From Henriciella sp. (lineage in GTDB: Bacteria > Pseudomonadota > Alphaproteobacteria > Caulobacterales > Hyphomonadaceae), in contig JASJAO010000004.1 in NCBI GenBank assembly GCA_030066975.1, positions 186,001 through 250,000 of the forward strand: a stretch of DNA of 64,000 nt. Direction: 5' to 3'. Under the pieces are notes generated by a model, which worked only from the letters and a program-made list of their open reading frames with translations, did no database searches and was not told the origin of the DNA. Position 1 is the stretch's first letter. Every line of letters begins with the position of its first letter. Below, piece by piece: positions 9,771-18,619 of this stretch. The translations under genes and the position numbers were made by a program.

Positions 9771-10913
9771 ATGCAAACCACAGGCATGGACGGACTGACG
9801 ACATTGCCATTCAACACATCAGGCTGGCCAACGTGGCTAGCCGATTGGGCGCCGCAAGGCTGGCTGATCATCATTGGCTTTGGTCTGTTTGTATCGGCGT
9901 TTTTGATTGGGTATCTGGCGAAGCGGAGCGTGCGCTTCCTTGCCCGCAAAGCCTACACTTCTGATGAGCAGTTCCTCGGTTCCAGCTGGGACCTTTCTGC
10001 CCCGGTGATCCAGTTATTGGTTTTCCTGCTCGCTTTAACCGCAGGCGCCGAGCTGCTTGGCTTCGACTTTGGCGACCGCCTTGTCGGGTACTGGCCGCGC
10101 GCTCTGGCCGGGCTTATCATCATCAGCGGCGCGATGATGCTGGCCACATGGATCAACCGCTCGCTACGCGCCTACGGCCAGCGCGCCCATGCACGAAACA
10201 AGGTTGATGACACGCTGATTTCGTTCAGCGCCTCAATCATTCGCTATGTCGTACTCGGCATTGCGATCCTGGCAGCGATGACGCAGTTCGGCTTCGCCCC
10301 CGGATCACTGATCGCAATTGTTGGTGCCGCAGGTCTCGCGATCGCCCTCGCCCTTCAGGATACGCTCAAGGCCGTCGCAGCCGGGTTCATGATCGCGGCT
10401 TTTCGCCCTTTCCGCATTGGCGATTGGGTTCAGATTGGCGAACATGAAGGTGAAGTCGCAGAGATCACACCGTTCACAACCGCGATCAATCAGATCGACA
10501 ACAAGCGTGTCGTCCTCACCAATGACAAAGTCTGGGGCGACGCGATCATCAATTATACGCGCTTGCCACAGCGCCGCCTCGATCTCTATTTTGGCGTGCA
10601 CTATGACACCGACCTCGACCATGCGCTTGACGTCGTCAAACAGGTGGCAAACGCACACACACGGGTGCAGAAGACGCACGAAACCTGGGTTGGCGTCCAC
10701 AGTCTTGATGATTGGGCCATAACCATCCGCCTGCGGGCCTGGGTACCCGCGCGGGAATTCGTCCAGGTCCGTGCCGACATCACCAAAGATATGAAACAGA
10801 CGTTCGACAAGGAAGGGATCGAAATTCCATATCCGCATCAAGTCGAATACGTGAAGGAGGGACTTGCTCTGAAACCCATGCCATCCAATTCTCCTTCGCC
10901 TCAAGACGACTAG
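9771..10913 (+). CDS. MscS-family mechanosensitive ion channel
   Basis: 380 residues. MscS channels in the inner membrane release solutes on osmotic down-shock. Membrane spans lie near residues 30-50, 80-95 and 110-125, and the pore helix region has the small-residue run IVGAAGLAIALALQDTLK. The beta domain follows with FRPFRIGDWVQIGEHEGEV and the conserved ITPFTT and LTND parts. The C-terminal tail is longer than in E. coli MscS. It may be co-transcribed with the hydrolase gene upstream. Confidence 0.9.
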   Translation: MQTTGMDGLTTLPFNTSGWPTWLADWAPQGWLIIIGFGLFVSAFLIGYLAKRSVRFLARKAYTSDEQFLGSSWDLSAPVIQLLVFLLALTAGAELLGFDFGDRLVGYWPRALAGLIIISGAMMLATWINRSLRAYGQRAHARNKVDDTLISFSASIIRYVVLGIAILAAMTQFGFAPGSLIAIVGAAGLAIALALQDTLKAVAAGFMIAAFRPFRIGDWVQIGEHEGEVAEITPFTTAINQIDNKRVVLTNDKVWGDAIINYTRLPQRRLDLYFGVHYDTDLDHALDVVKQVANAHTRVQKTHETWVGVHSLDDWAITIRLRAWVPAREFVQVRADITKDMKQTFDKEGIEIPYPHQVEYVKEGLALKPMPSNSPSPQDD

Positions 10914-10914
10914 A

Positions 10915-10972
10915 GCGTTTTCATCGAAAGCGCTTTGGGACAGACCACCGGAAAATTTCCGCGATCTGTCCC
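10915..10972. repeat. Tandem hairpins downstream of mscS
   Basis: Two stem-loops fill the gap between mscS and the broken yjhX gene. The first pairs GCGTTTTC with GAAAGCGC (one G-T pair). The second pairs GGGACAGA (10937-10944) with TCTGTCCC (10965-10972) and contains an inner CGGAAA-A-TTTCCG stem. No T-run follows, so it looks more like a REP-type intergenic element or transcript-end structure than a standard intrinsic terminator. Confidence 0.45.
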
Positions 10973-10978
10973 GGCATG

Positions 10979-11255
10979 TCAGCGATTGTCCAGCTGCGCG
11001 CGAACCGACCGCCGCCCCAGCCGCGAAATCCGATAAGGTTTACCGCTATTCGAGCGGATCAGCCCCCGTCGCTTCAATTTGTTAAACACAGTTCAATTTG
11101 TTAAACACAGGCAGCGTGCAATCGGACAGCACATAGCCCTCACGTGTATAACAAATGACCTCGATGACTTTTCGATTGTCACCGCGCGTGTGTTTGATGA
11201 ATCCACCTTGCGCGAGCACGTGCAGCACGCGCTGTTCATGTTTTGAGATATTCAT
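10979..11255 (-). pseudogene. yjhX: UPF0386/YjhX-family gene broken by a 19-bp duplication
   Basis: The N-terminal half (MNISKHEQRVLHVLAQGG, then ECYSREG-like CYTREGYVLSDCTLPVF) matches the YjhX family. The frame then ends early (KLNCV stop at 11082). A second, shifted frame from about 11091 downward carries the rest: [18 protein letters not shown] and VRAQLDNR up to a TGA at 10979-10981. The cause is a perfect 19-bp tandem duplication (11073-11110). With one copy removed the gene is 258 nt, 85 codons plus stop, the same length as E. coli YjhX. That protein is annotated as a putative toxin or regulator of unknown mechanism. As it stands the product is truncated, unless repeat slippage restores the frame. 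Confidence 0.85.
11073..11110. repeat. 19-bp perfect tandem repeat
   Basis: Two adjacent identical copies of TTCAATTTGTTAAACACAG at 11073-11091 and 11092-11110. They lie inside the yjhX-like gene and shift its frame by one base. Confidence 0.97.
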
Positions 11256-11283
11256 TGGATTGCTCGGAAAATGAGACCTAACC

Positions 11284-11331
11284 AACGACAAGATCCAGCC
11301 GGCGCCGCCAGGCGCCTGCCGTCTTGTCGTT
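11284..11331. repeat. 48-bp inverted repeat upstream of yjhX
   Basis: AACGACAAGA (11284-11293) pairs with TCTTGTCGTT (11322-11331), and GGCGCC-GCCA-GGCGCC forms an inner hairpin. It lies 28 bp upstream of the yjhX ATG, so it may be a 5' UTR hairpin, an operator, or the scar of a mobile element. The remaining gene-free bases up to 11509 hold nothing else I can support. Confidence 0.5.
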
Positions 11332-11509
11332 CACCCACGTCTCCTGGTCTCAGAAGACGTTAGCGGGGTCGCACATTCTCGAACATCAAAGCTCCAAACC
11401 AATCCGGGTGGTCCCGGCAGGGCGTCCGTACGCAGGTTACGCGCCGGTTTCAAGCCAAATGTCTGAACCGCCTCGCTCAGCGCACCTCAGACACAGGCCG
11501 AGCCTCCCT

Positions 11510-13183
11510 TTACCAGAACAAAGCGTAAAGCCCGACCAAGATAGCGATGGCCACACTCGCCGTCACCTTGAATGTGGTCGTCGTGGCAAAGCCGATATCG
11601 CCGAGGTCCACCGGTTGGTCGGGCTCCGGCGGGTCCGTCATCAGCGATACGACCACCCCGACCAACAGGCAGATCAGGAAGATGAACCAGATCCGCACCA
11701 CAAACGGCATATCGGTCACCGAAAACCCGACCAGACCCAGCAGCGGATCAAACACCGGTCCCAGCACTCCAGCGACCGCCCCGCCCCACGGATTGGCCGC
11801 GGCATAGAACAGGAAAGACAGGACGACAGAACTGATCAACAGCGCGAACGCCCCAGCTGTATTCGTCCGCTTCCAGAAAAAGCCGAGCAGGAACACCGCG
11901 ACAATCCCGGGCGCCACAAAGCCTGTATATTCCTGGATTGTCTGAAAGATACTCGTCCCGCCGCCAAGCAGCGGGATCGCCAGAAACAGCGCGATCAGCA
12001 TCGCCGTAGCCGCCGTGATCCGCCCGGTCAGCACATAATGCGTTTCAGGCCGATCCAGCGCGATATAGTCGCGATAGATATCCATCGTGAAGATGGTCGA
12101 GATCGAATTGATCATTGAGGCCAGCGAAGACACAATCGCTGCGATCAGCGCCGCAAAGATCAGGCCGCGAATACCCGTCGGCATCAGCGCCATCAGCGCC
12201 CCATAGGTGCTGTCCGGATTCTCCGCGAGCGCGCTTTCGCTGAGGCCCTGCAGCTCATTCTGCGCAAGCCAGAGCGCGGCAATCCCCGGGATCACCACGA
12301 TGAGCGGGATCAGAAACTTCAACAAGGCGGCAAATGCCAGACCCTTCTGGGCTTCGGCCAGGCTTTCCGCGCCAAGCGCACGCTGAATAATATACTGGTT
12401 GAACCCCCAATAGGAGAAATGCAGCACCCACAATCCGCCCAGCAGGGTCCAGATCCCTGGCAGGTTGCCATAGGAGGGATCATCCCGCGACAGGATCATC
12501 TCAAAATGTCCCGGAAGCTCCCCCATCAAGGTTGAGAGCCCGCCAAATGCGCCGCTGTTTCCACCCACCAGGCTGAGCACCACAAACGTAATCGCAAACC
12601 CGCCCAGGATCAGCACCACGACCTGAATGATATCGGTGAGCGCCACCGCTTTCAGACCGCCATACAGCGAATAGAGCAAAGCAAATCCGGCCAGCATCGC
12701 CATGCCCAGAAACACGCCCAGCCCGGTCACAGCCGAGATCGCCAGCGCGCCGCCATACAGGATCGTCGTTAGGTTCACCGCCGTGAACAGAAAGATCCAG
12801 AACAGCGCCATCAGCGTCTTCACGCTGGCCCCGAACCGCGTCTCCAGAAATTGCGGCATCGTATAGATCCCGCGCTTCAGAAAGATCGGCAGGAAGAACG
12901 CCGCGACAATGATCAGAACCAGCGCGGCCTGCCACTCATAAGCCGCGATCGCGAGCCCGACGACAAAGCCCTGGCCGGACTGCCCGATAATCTGTTCCGC
13001 AGAAATGTTCGCCGCAATCAGCGAGGCCCCGATCGCCCACCAGGGCAGCGCCTTGCCGGCCAGGAAATAGTCTTCTGTATCTTTCGTCTCACCAGCCGGT
13101 TCGCGCGACACATAAAGCGCAATGGCGAGCAGCGAGCCCGCATACAGCACCACAATCAGCAGGTCCAAAGCACCTAAAGCCAT
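11510..13183 (-). CDS. Sodium:solute symporter (SSS family, SGLT-like)
   Basis: 557 residues with about 14 hydrophobic segments, the usual size of SSS carriers that couple sodium to uptake of sugars or similar solutes through the inner membrane. The vSGLT-like features are visible: ISAEQIIGQSGQGF in span 1, LYSLYGGLKAVALTDIIQ, GGLWVLHFSYWGFNQYIIQR, and the IVSSLASMINSISTIFTMDIYR sodium-site segment. A GGAGG ribosome binding site lies before the ATG. A palindrome of LacI-operator type lies 57 bp upstream, suggesting carbohydrate-responsive control. The substrate is not determined by the sequence, and no catabolic genes adjoin it. Confidence 0.9.
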   Translation of the reverse strand: MALGALDLLIVVLYAGSLLAIALYVSREPAGETKDTEDYFLAGKALPWWAIGASLIAANISAEQIIGQSGQGFVVGLAIAAYEWQAALVLIIVAAFFLPIFLKRGIYTMPQFLETRFGASVKTLMALFWIFLFTAVNLTTILYGGALAISAVTGLGVFLGMAMLAGFALLYSLYGGLKAVALTDIIQVVVLILGGFAITFVVLSLVGGNSGAFGGLSTLMGELPGHFEMILSRDDPSYGNLPGIWTLLGGLWVLHFSYWGFNQYIIQRALGAESLAEAQKGLAFAALLKFLIPLIVVIPGIAALWLAQNELQGLSESALAENPDSTYGALMALMPTGIRGLIFAALIAAIVSSLASMINSISTIFTMDIYRDYIALDRPETHYVLTGRITAATAMLIALFLAIPLLGGGTSIFQTIQEYTGFVAPGIVAVFLLGFFWKRTNTAGAFALLISSVVLSFLFYAAANPWGGAVAGVLGPVFDPLLGLVGFSVTDMPFVVRIWFIFLICLLVGVVVSLMTDPPEPDQPVDLGDIGFATTTTFKVTASVAIAILVGLYALFW

Positions 13184-13239
13184 TTACGTTCCTCCCCGAA
13201 CCAAAGCTTTGCGTTTTCTTTTCAGCTATGCCGCCAGCA

Positions 13240-13253
13240 TGACAACGGTGTCA
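13240..13253. promoter_or_regulatory. LacI-type operator candidate
   Basis: TGACAACGGTGTCA has TGACA/TGTCA arms and a central CG, the form of many LacI-family operators for sugar-uptake genes in proteobacteria. It lies upstream of the symporter. No LacI regulator gene is in the window. Confidence 0.45.
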
Positions 13254-13290
13254 ACAACAAGCCGCAACGCCGCTGTGTTGAATTGGCCCA

Positions 13291-13462
13291 AGGGTGCAGA
13301 CTCATAAGTTTTGTTGGGGCGGTCATTTGATGCGCAAGGGATGCGAGGAAAAGCGTGCAGAGCGGGGTAATCCCCGGTCAAACGCTTTGACGCAGCAAAC
13401 CGCCGCTCAGCAGATGAAGGTCCTGATCATCCGCCGCGGAAAAATTTATGGGTCTGCACCCT
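13291..13462. mobile_element. MITE-like element with about 22-bp terminal inverted repeats
   Basis: The left end AGGGTGCAGACTCATAA (13291 onward) is matched in reverse complement by the right end ending at 13462, with 20 of 22 positions pairing. The 172-bp element has no convincing gene. Inside are smaller palindromes, GTCAAA-CGC-TTTGAC at 13377-13391 and CGGGG-TAAT-CCCCG at 13363-13376. With the LacI-type site it fills the only gene-free stretch over 300 bp (13184-13529). Paired ends and no transposase suggest a miniature, non-autonomous insertion or a decayed IS. I see no clear target duplication. Confidence 0.6.
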
Positions 13463-13529
13463 CTATCACGTCTCGACAGGATTGGTTGTCCATGCAACCA
13501 TTTACCAAAGATGACAAAAGACGGGGGCC

Positions 13530-16500
13530 ATGATGGCAAAGCATTGGCAAGCAATTATCGCAGGTATCGCAGCAACTTTTACGATTTGTGCAGCAGAGGC
13601 CGAAACGAAACTTCTGGGACATCCGGCCCTGTCTGACGATAAACTCGCCTTTACCTATGCCGGGGATATTTACGTCGCCAACCGCGACGGCTCTGATCCG
13701 TTTCGCCTGACCAGCAATGCCGGTGACGAGAGCAGCCCGATCTTCTCCCCGGACGGCCAGACCATTGCCTTCACCGCCGATTATCACGACCAGACAGACG
13801 TCTATACGATTTCCGTCTCGGGCGGACAGCCAGAGCGCCTGACCTGGCACCCGGGCAATGATGAGGCGATTGGCTGGCTGCCGGACGGGTCTGCCGTGGC
13901 CTTCATTTCCAGACGCGAAACCAATCACGGACGTTCGGCGCAACTCTATTCGGTGAGCACCGATGGCGGCTTACCCGAAAAGATGATGCAGGCCCGGATC
14001 TTCCATGGCGAACTTAGCCCGGACGGCGCGGAGATTGCCTATATCCCCTATCGCCCGGCTTATAATGCGCTGTATGGCGGCACGTCGGGCTGGCGCGGCT
14101 ATCGCGGCGGGTCGTCGCCATCGATTACGCTGCTCAACATGGATGACAACACCGCGCGATACATCCCGGGCGACCGGGTCAATGACATTGAGCCGATGTG
14201 GCTGGACGGAAAAATCTACTTCCTCTCCGATCGGGACAATAAAATCCTCAACCTTCACATGTTCGATCCGGCGACCGGCGCGATCGCAAAAGTCTCGAAC
14301 GAAACGGTTTGGGACATCCGCTCGGCCGACGCCCATGACGGCATCATCGTTTACGAGGCAGGCGGCGAGTTGAAACAACTGGTCGTCTCGACCGGGGCAG
14401 TGGAAACGCTCTCAATTACGCTCAACCCCGATCTGCCACAGCTTCAACCGGCGCTGAAAAACGTCACAGGTCAGATCACTGCAGCGAGTATTTCAAAAAC
14501 TGGCCAGCGCGTGGCCATCACCGCCCGCGGCGAAGTGTTCAGCGCGCCGGTCAAGCATGGCTCGATCCGAAATGTCTCTGATTCCAGCGGCGTTCGCGAG
14601 TATGACGCCACCTTCTCCTCGGATGGTCAGCGCCTGGCTTACGTCGTTGAAACGGGCGAAATTCAGAAACTGGTCATCGAGGACCAGTCCGGCCGCGGCG
14701 ACACGACAGAATTCGTGCTCGGCCCAGACTTCTACACCTTGCGAACCTGGACCGGTGACGACGCACGGATCATTTTCGAAGACAACAAACTGAACCTGAT
14801 CAGTCTGGATGTTGAAAACGGTCGCAAGTCGACCCTGCTTACCAATTATCGCCGCCAATGGGGGCCCGGCGATACTGGTTTCAGTTCGTCACCGGATGGC
14901 CGTTGGCTCGCTCTCACGCGTGAGGAACCGAACTTCAAGCGCAATCTTTACCTCTATGATTTCGAGGAGCGCGAGCTGACCCGCATCACCGACTATATGG
15001 CCGATGTCAGCAGCCCGGCCTTCTCCAAGGACGGCAAGCATCTATTCTTCGCCGCCTCGACCAATTCTGGCCCAAGTCAGGTTGGCCTCGATATGACCAC
15101 ACAGGAACAGCCCTACAGAGCTGGTCTCTACGTGATCACGTTGGAATCCGACGGTGAGTCGCCGCTGGCGCCGCGGACCGGCGATGAGGAAGCGAAAGAC
15201 GAGGATGAAGAGAACGGAAACGGCAACGGCGACGAAAACGGTGACGAGGACACTGTCACAATCGCGCTCTCCGGCATCGAAGACCGCCTCGAAGCCCTGC
15301 CCGTTGAACAGGCCTCCTATAGCGATCTCGCAACCGGCGCCGACGGGGCGCTCTATTACATCAAATTCGTTCAGCCCGGTTCGGAAATCCCGACACCCGG
15401 CGAACAGCTGCAGGCCGATGCGGAACTGTTCCGCTTCGACCTTGAAGATCGCGAGGCCAAATCCGTCGGCAGCAATGTGACCGGTTTTGCGATCAGCGGA
15501 GATGGCAAGACCGCTCTCATCCGTCAGGCCAGCGGGAAAATCGCCACCGCACCCGTTGGCGACTCGCTGAAATCCAAACCGCTTGAGGCCACGCCGCTCG
15601 ATCTGTCCAACCTGCGTCTGCGCGTCGATCCGCGCGAAGAATGGGTGCAGATCTTCCAGGACGCCTGGCGCATGCAGCCGAATTTCTTCTACGATCCCAA
15701 CATGCATGGCCTCAACTGGCAAAGCGTGTATGAGCGCTACCGTCCGCTTGTTGACCATGCCGGTCGCCGCGAAGATCTCAATCGCATTCTAGCGGAGATG
15801 ATTGCAGAGCTGCAGGTCGGCCACAATCGCGTCGGCGGCGGCGATGTCTATAGCGGCACGTCAGAAAGCACCGGGCTGCTCGGCGCCGATCTGACGCGCG
15901 TGAATGGCAGAACGCAGATCACTCGCATCTATGACGGTGAAAACTGGAACCCCTATATCAAAGGGCCTCTGGCGCGCCCTGGCATCGATGTGTCGGAAGG
16001 CGATTACATCCTCGCAGTGAACGGCCGCGAGTTGGGCGAGGATGACAATATCTTCGCCTTCCTCGCCGGAACCGTCGGTCAACAGACTGTGCTGGAGGTT
16101 TCCAGCAACGCCAATGGACGCGACTCCCGCGAGGTTCTGGTCGAACCGGTCGGCAATGAATTCGTCATGCGTCTCTGGGCCTGGGTTGAAGGCAATCGCA
16201 AAGCCGTGGATGCGGCGACCGATGGCCGCGTCGGCTATGTCTACCTGCCGAACACCGCCGGGGCCGGTTACACCTTCTTCAATCGCATGTTCTTTGCCCA
16301 GACCGACAGGGACGCGATGATCATCGATGAGCGCTCCAATGGCGGCGGTCAGGCGGCCAACTATATCACTGATGTGCTCAGCCGTACCTATCTGTCTGGC
16401 TGGAAAGACTTTGCCGGGGCGACTTTCCGCACACCGGGCGGCGCCATGTTCGGCCCGAAAATCATGCTGATTGATCAGGATGCCGGGTCTGGCGGCGACT

Positions 16501-16835
16501 TCCTGCCCTACAGCTTTCGCGAAATGGAAATCGGCACACTGATGGGCACCCGCACCTGGGGCGGCCTGATTGGTATCTCTGCCAATCCGGGCCTGGTCGA
16601 TGGCGGCTTCCTCACAGTCCCCTATTTCCGCTTCTTCGACACCGATGACCAATGGACCGTAGAGAATCAGGGCGTCGCGCCGGACATCGAGGTCACACTC
16701 GACCCGGTGCTCACCAATCTCGGACGCGACAGTCAGCTTGAAGCGGCCATCGCCGAAGCCGAACGCCAGCGCGTCAGCAATCCAAGCCCCGTGCCGGATA
16801 CAGCCCCGGCCTATCCAACACAGCTCGGCGACTAG
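13530..16835 (+). CDS. Exported tricorn-like protease (peptidase S41 family)
   Basis: 1101 residues starting at one of two adjacent ATGs (13530/13533). A signal peptide ends near residue 24 (AAEAE), so it acts in the periplasm or outside. WD40-like/PD40 beta-propeller repeats fill about residues 28-620 (SPDGQTIAFTA, SPDGRWLALTRE, FSKDGKHLFFAAS). They are interrupted at about 550-575 by a very acidic Asp/Glu/Asn/Gly linker. A C1-type domain, a PDZ-like region (about 800-880) and an S41 catalytic domain follow. Likely catalytic residues are His765 (QVGHNRVGGGD), Ser987 (DAGSGGDF) and Glu1045 (VENQGVAPD). Tricorn proteases cut peptides, in archaea downstream of the proteasome; exported bacterial forms probably degrade peptides in the envelope. 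The gene converges on guaA. Confidence 0.9.
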   Translation: MMAKHWQAIIAGIAATFTICAAEAETKLLGHPALSDDKLAFTYAGDIYVANRDGSDPFRLTSNAGDESSPIFSPDGQTIAFTADYHDQTDVYTISVSGGQPERLTWHPGNDEAIGWLPDGSAVAFISRRETNHGRSAQLYSVSTDGGLPEKMMQARIFHGELSPDGAEIAYIPYRPAYNALYGGTSGWRGYRGGSSPSITLLNMDDNTARYIPGDRVNDIEPMWLDGKIYFLSDRDNKILNLHMFDPATGAIAKVSNETVWDIRSADAHDGIIVYEAGGELKQLVVSTGAVETLSITLNPDLPQLQPALKNVTGQITAASISKTGQRVAITARGEVFSAPVKHGSIRNVSDSSGVREYDATFSSDGQRLAYVVETGEIQKLVIEDQSGRGDTTEFVLGPDFYTLRTWTGDDARIIFEDNKLNLISLDVENGRKSTLLTNYRRQWGPGDTGFSSSPDGRWLALTREEPNFKRNLYLYDFEERELTRITDYMADVSSPAFSKDGKHLFFAASTNSGPSQVGLDMTTQEQPYRAGLYVITLESDGESPLAPRTGDEEAKDEDEENGNGNGDENGDEDTVTIALSGIEDRLEALPVEQASYSDLATGADGALYYIKFVQPGSEIPTPGEQLQADAELFRFDLEDREAKSVGSNVTGFAISGDGKTALIRQASGKIATAPVGDSLKSKPLEATPLDLSNLRLRVDPREEWVQIFQDAWRMQPNFFYDPNMHGLNWQSVYERYRPLVDHAGRREDLNRILAEMIAELQVGHNRVGGGDVYSGTSESTGLLGADLTRVNGRTQITRIYDGENWNPYIKGPLARPGIDVSEGDYILAVNGRELGEDDNIFAFLAGTVGQQTVLEVSSNANGRDSREVLVEPVGNEFVMRLWAWVEGNRKAVDAATDGRVGYVYLPNTAGAGYTFFNRMFFAQTDRDAMIIDERSNGGGQAANYITDVLSRTYLSGWKDFAGATFRTPGGAMFGPKIMLIDQDAGSGGDFLPYSFREMEIGTLMGTRTWGGLIGISANPGLVDGGFLTVPYFRFFDTDDQWTVENQGVAPDIEVTLDPVLTNLGRDSQLEAAIAEAERQRVSNPSPVPDTAPAYPTQLGD

Positions 16836-16847
16836 CCGGGCACGGGC

Positions 16848-18440
16848 CTATTCCCACTCAATCGTGCCGGGCGGTTTTGACGTAATGTCATAGACCACCC
16901 GGTTCACGCCTTTGACTTCATTGATGATCCGCGTGGCGACACGGCCGAGAAAGGCGTGGTCATAGGGGTAATAATCCGCTGTCATCCCATCGGTTGACGT
17001 CACCGCGCGCAGCGCCAGCACGCTCTCATAGGTGCGTTCATCGCCCATCACGCCGACCGTGTTGACCGGCAGCAGGACGCTGAACGCCTGCCAGATCTCG
17101 TCATACAGGCCCGCCGCCTTGATCTCTTCAATATAGATCGCATCGGCCTTGCGCAGCGTATCGGCCTTCTCGCGCGTAATCTCGCCCGGAATGCGGATCG
17201 CAAGGCCCGGCCCTGGGAAAGGATGACGCCCGACAAACGCCTCCGGCAGGCCAAGTTCACGCCCCAGCGCGCGCACCTCATCCTTGAACAGATCCCGCAG
17301 CGGCTCGACCAGCGCCATATTCATGCGCTCCGGCAGGCCGCCAACATTGTGGTGGCTCTTGATCGTCACACTCGGCCCGCCAATCGCGCTCACGCTCTCG
17401 ATCACATCCGGATACAGCGTGCCCTGCGCGAGGAAATCCGCCCGTTGCCCGGTGGATTGGGCAATCTTGCCCGCCTCTTCCTCGAACACATCGATGAACA
17501 GGCCGCCAATAATCTTCCGCTTGCGCTCAGGATCAGAGACGCCCGCCAGCTTACCCAGGAACAGCTCTGAGGCATCCACATGCACCAGAGGAATATTGTA
17601 ATGCTCGCGGAACAGGCTGACGACTTCCTGGCTCTCATTCAGGCGCATCAGGCCGTGATCGACATAGACGCAGGTCAGCTGTTCCCCGATCGCCTCATGG
17701 ATCAGAACCGCAGCGACCGAGCTGTCCACTCCGCCCGACAAGCCGCAAATCACCCGGCCAGACCCGACTTGCGCGCGGATCTTTTCAATCGCCTCCTCGC
17801 GATAGGCCGCCATCGTCCAGTCGCCTTTGAGGCCCGCAATCCCGTGCGTGAAATTGCGCAGGATGGTCGCGCCATGCGGCGTGTGCACCACCTCGACATG
17901 GAACTGCGTTGCATAGAAATTCCGCGCACGGTCGACAATCGCCGCGACCGGCGCCCCGGGCGATTTTGCAATCACTTCAAAGCCCGGCGCCATCTCGGCG
18001 ACGTGGTCGCCATGGCTCATCCAGACTTGCTCCTGCGCGCCCGCCTCAAACAGCCCATCGAGCAGCGGATCTTCAGCCACCTGCTCGATGAAGGCCCGGC
18101 CAAACTCGCGGCTCGTGCCGCTTTCCACCCGCCCGCCAAGCTGTTGCATCATCACCTGCTGGCCATAACAGATGCCGAGCACCGGCACGCCGAGCTCAAA
18201 CACCGCCGGATCGGCCCGCGGACTGTCCTCCCAGGTCACCGAAGCCGGCCCCCCTGACAGGATCACCGCTTGGGGATCATAGGCGTTCAGAAACGCCGCA
18301 TCGACCTTGTTAAAGGGATGGATCTCACAATAGACCCCGGACTCCCGCAACCGCCGCGCAATCAGTTGTGTCACCTGCGACCCAAAGTCGACAATCAACG
18401 CACGTTCATGTTTGTTTTGGGCATGTTTTTGATCAGCCAT
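16848..18440 (-). CDS. guaA: GMP synthase (glutamine-hydrolysing)
   Basis: 530 residues, standard length. It converts XMP to GMP using ATP and glutamine. The amidotransferase half has nucleophile Cys91 in GICYGQQ and the FHVEVVHT His/Glu pair, where most relatives read FHPEVVHT. The ATP-pyrophosphatase half has the SGGVDSS P-loop, and the C-terminal dimer domain ends in KPPGTIEWE as expected. guaB, the preceding step, lies 6 kb away. The gene faces the tricorn-like gene with a 12-bp gap. Confidence 0.97.
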   Translation of the reverse strand: MADQKHAQNKHERALIVDFGSQVTQLIARRLRESGVYCEIHPFNKVDAAFLNAYDPQAVILSGGPASVTWEDSPRADPAVFELGVPVLGICYGQQVMMQQLGGRVESGTSREFGRAFIEQVAEDPLLDGLFEAGAQEQVWMSHGDHVAEMAPGFEVIAKSPGAPVAAIVDRARNFYATQFHVEVVHTPHGATILRNFTHGIAGLKGDWTMAAYREEAIEKIRAQVGSGRVICGLSGGVDSSVAAVLIHEAIGEQLTCVYVDHGLMRLNESQEVVSLFREHYNIPLVHVDASELFLGKLAGVSDPERKRKIIGGLFIDVFEEEAGKIAQSTGQRADFLAQGTLYPDVIESVSAIGGPSVTIKSHHNVGGLPERMNMALVEPLRDLFKDEVRALGRELGLPEAFVGRHPFPGPGLAIRIPGEITREKADTLRKADAIYIEEIKAAGLYDEIWQAFSVLLPVNTVGVMGDERTYESVLALRAVTSTDGMTADYYPYDHAFLGRVATRIINEVKGVNRVVYDITSKPPGTIEWE

Positions 18441-18619
18441 GCCGCGCTTTAGCCGAGTCGAGCGCTAAGGGGAATGGGGAACTCTCTGATGTTCGGGAAT
18501 AGTCTTATTCGCACCAATCCAAGGATGCTAACTGTCCATAATTCCTATCAACATAGTTTTTTGGGCGAGACTTATCAAATAATGATGTCCGCAAAAATTT
18601 TGTACTGTTAGATACTCGA

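Noticed and set aside
11332-11509. Possible gene remnant on the minus strand (WVNDKTAGAW-like)
   Set aside because: Only about 20 codons between stops; no family match could be supported.
13294-13533. 79-codon open frame before the tricorn-like gene
   Set aside because: It lies mostly within the inverted-repeat element and has no recognisable domain or good ribosome site.
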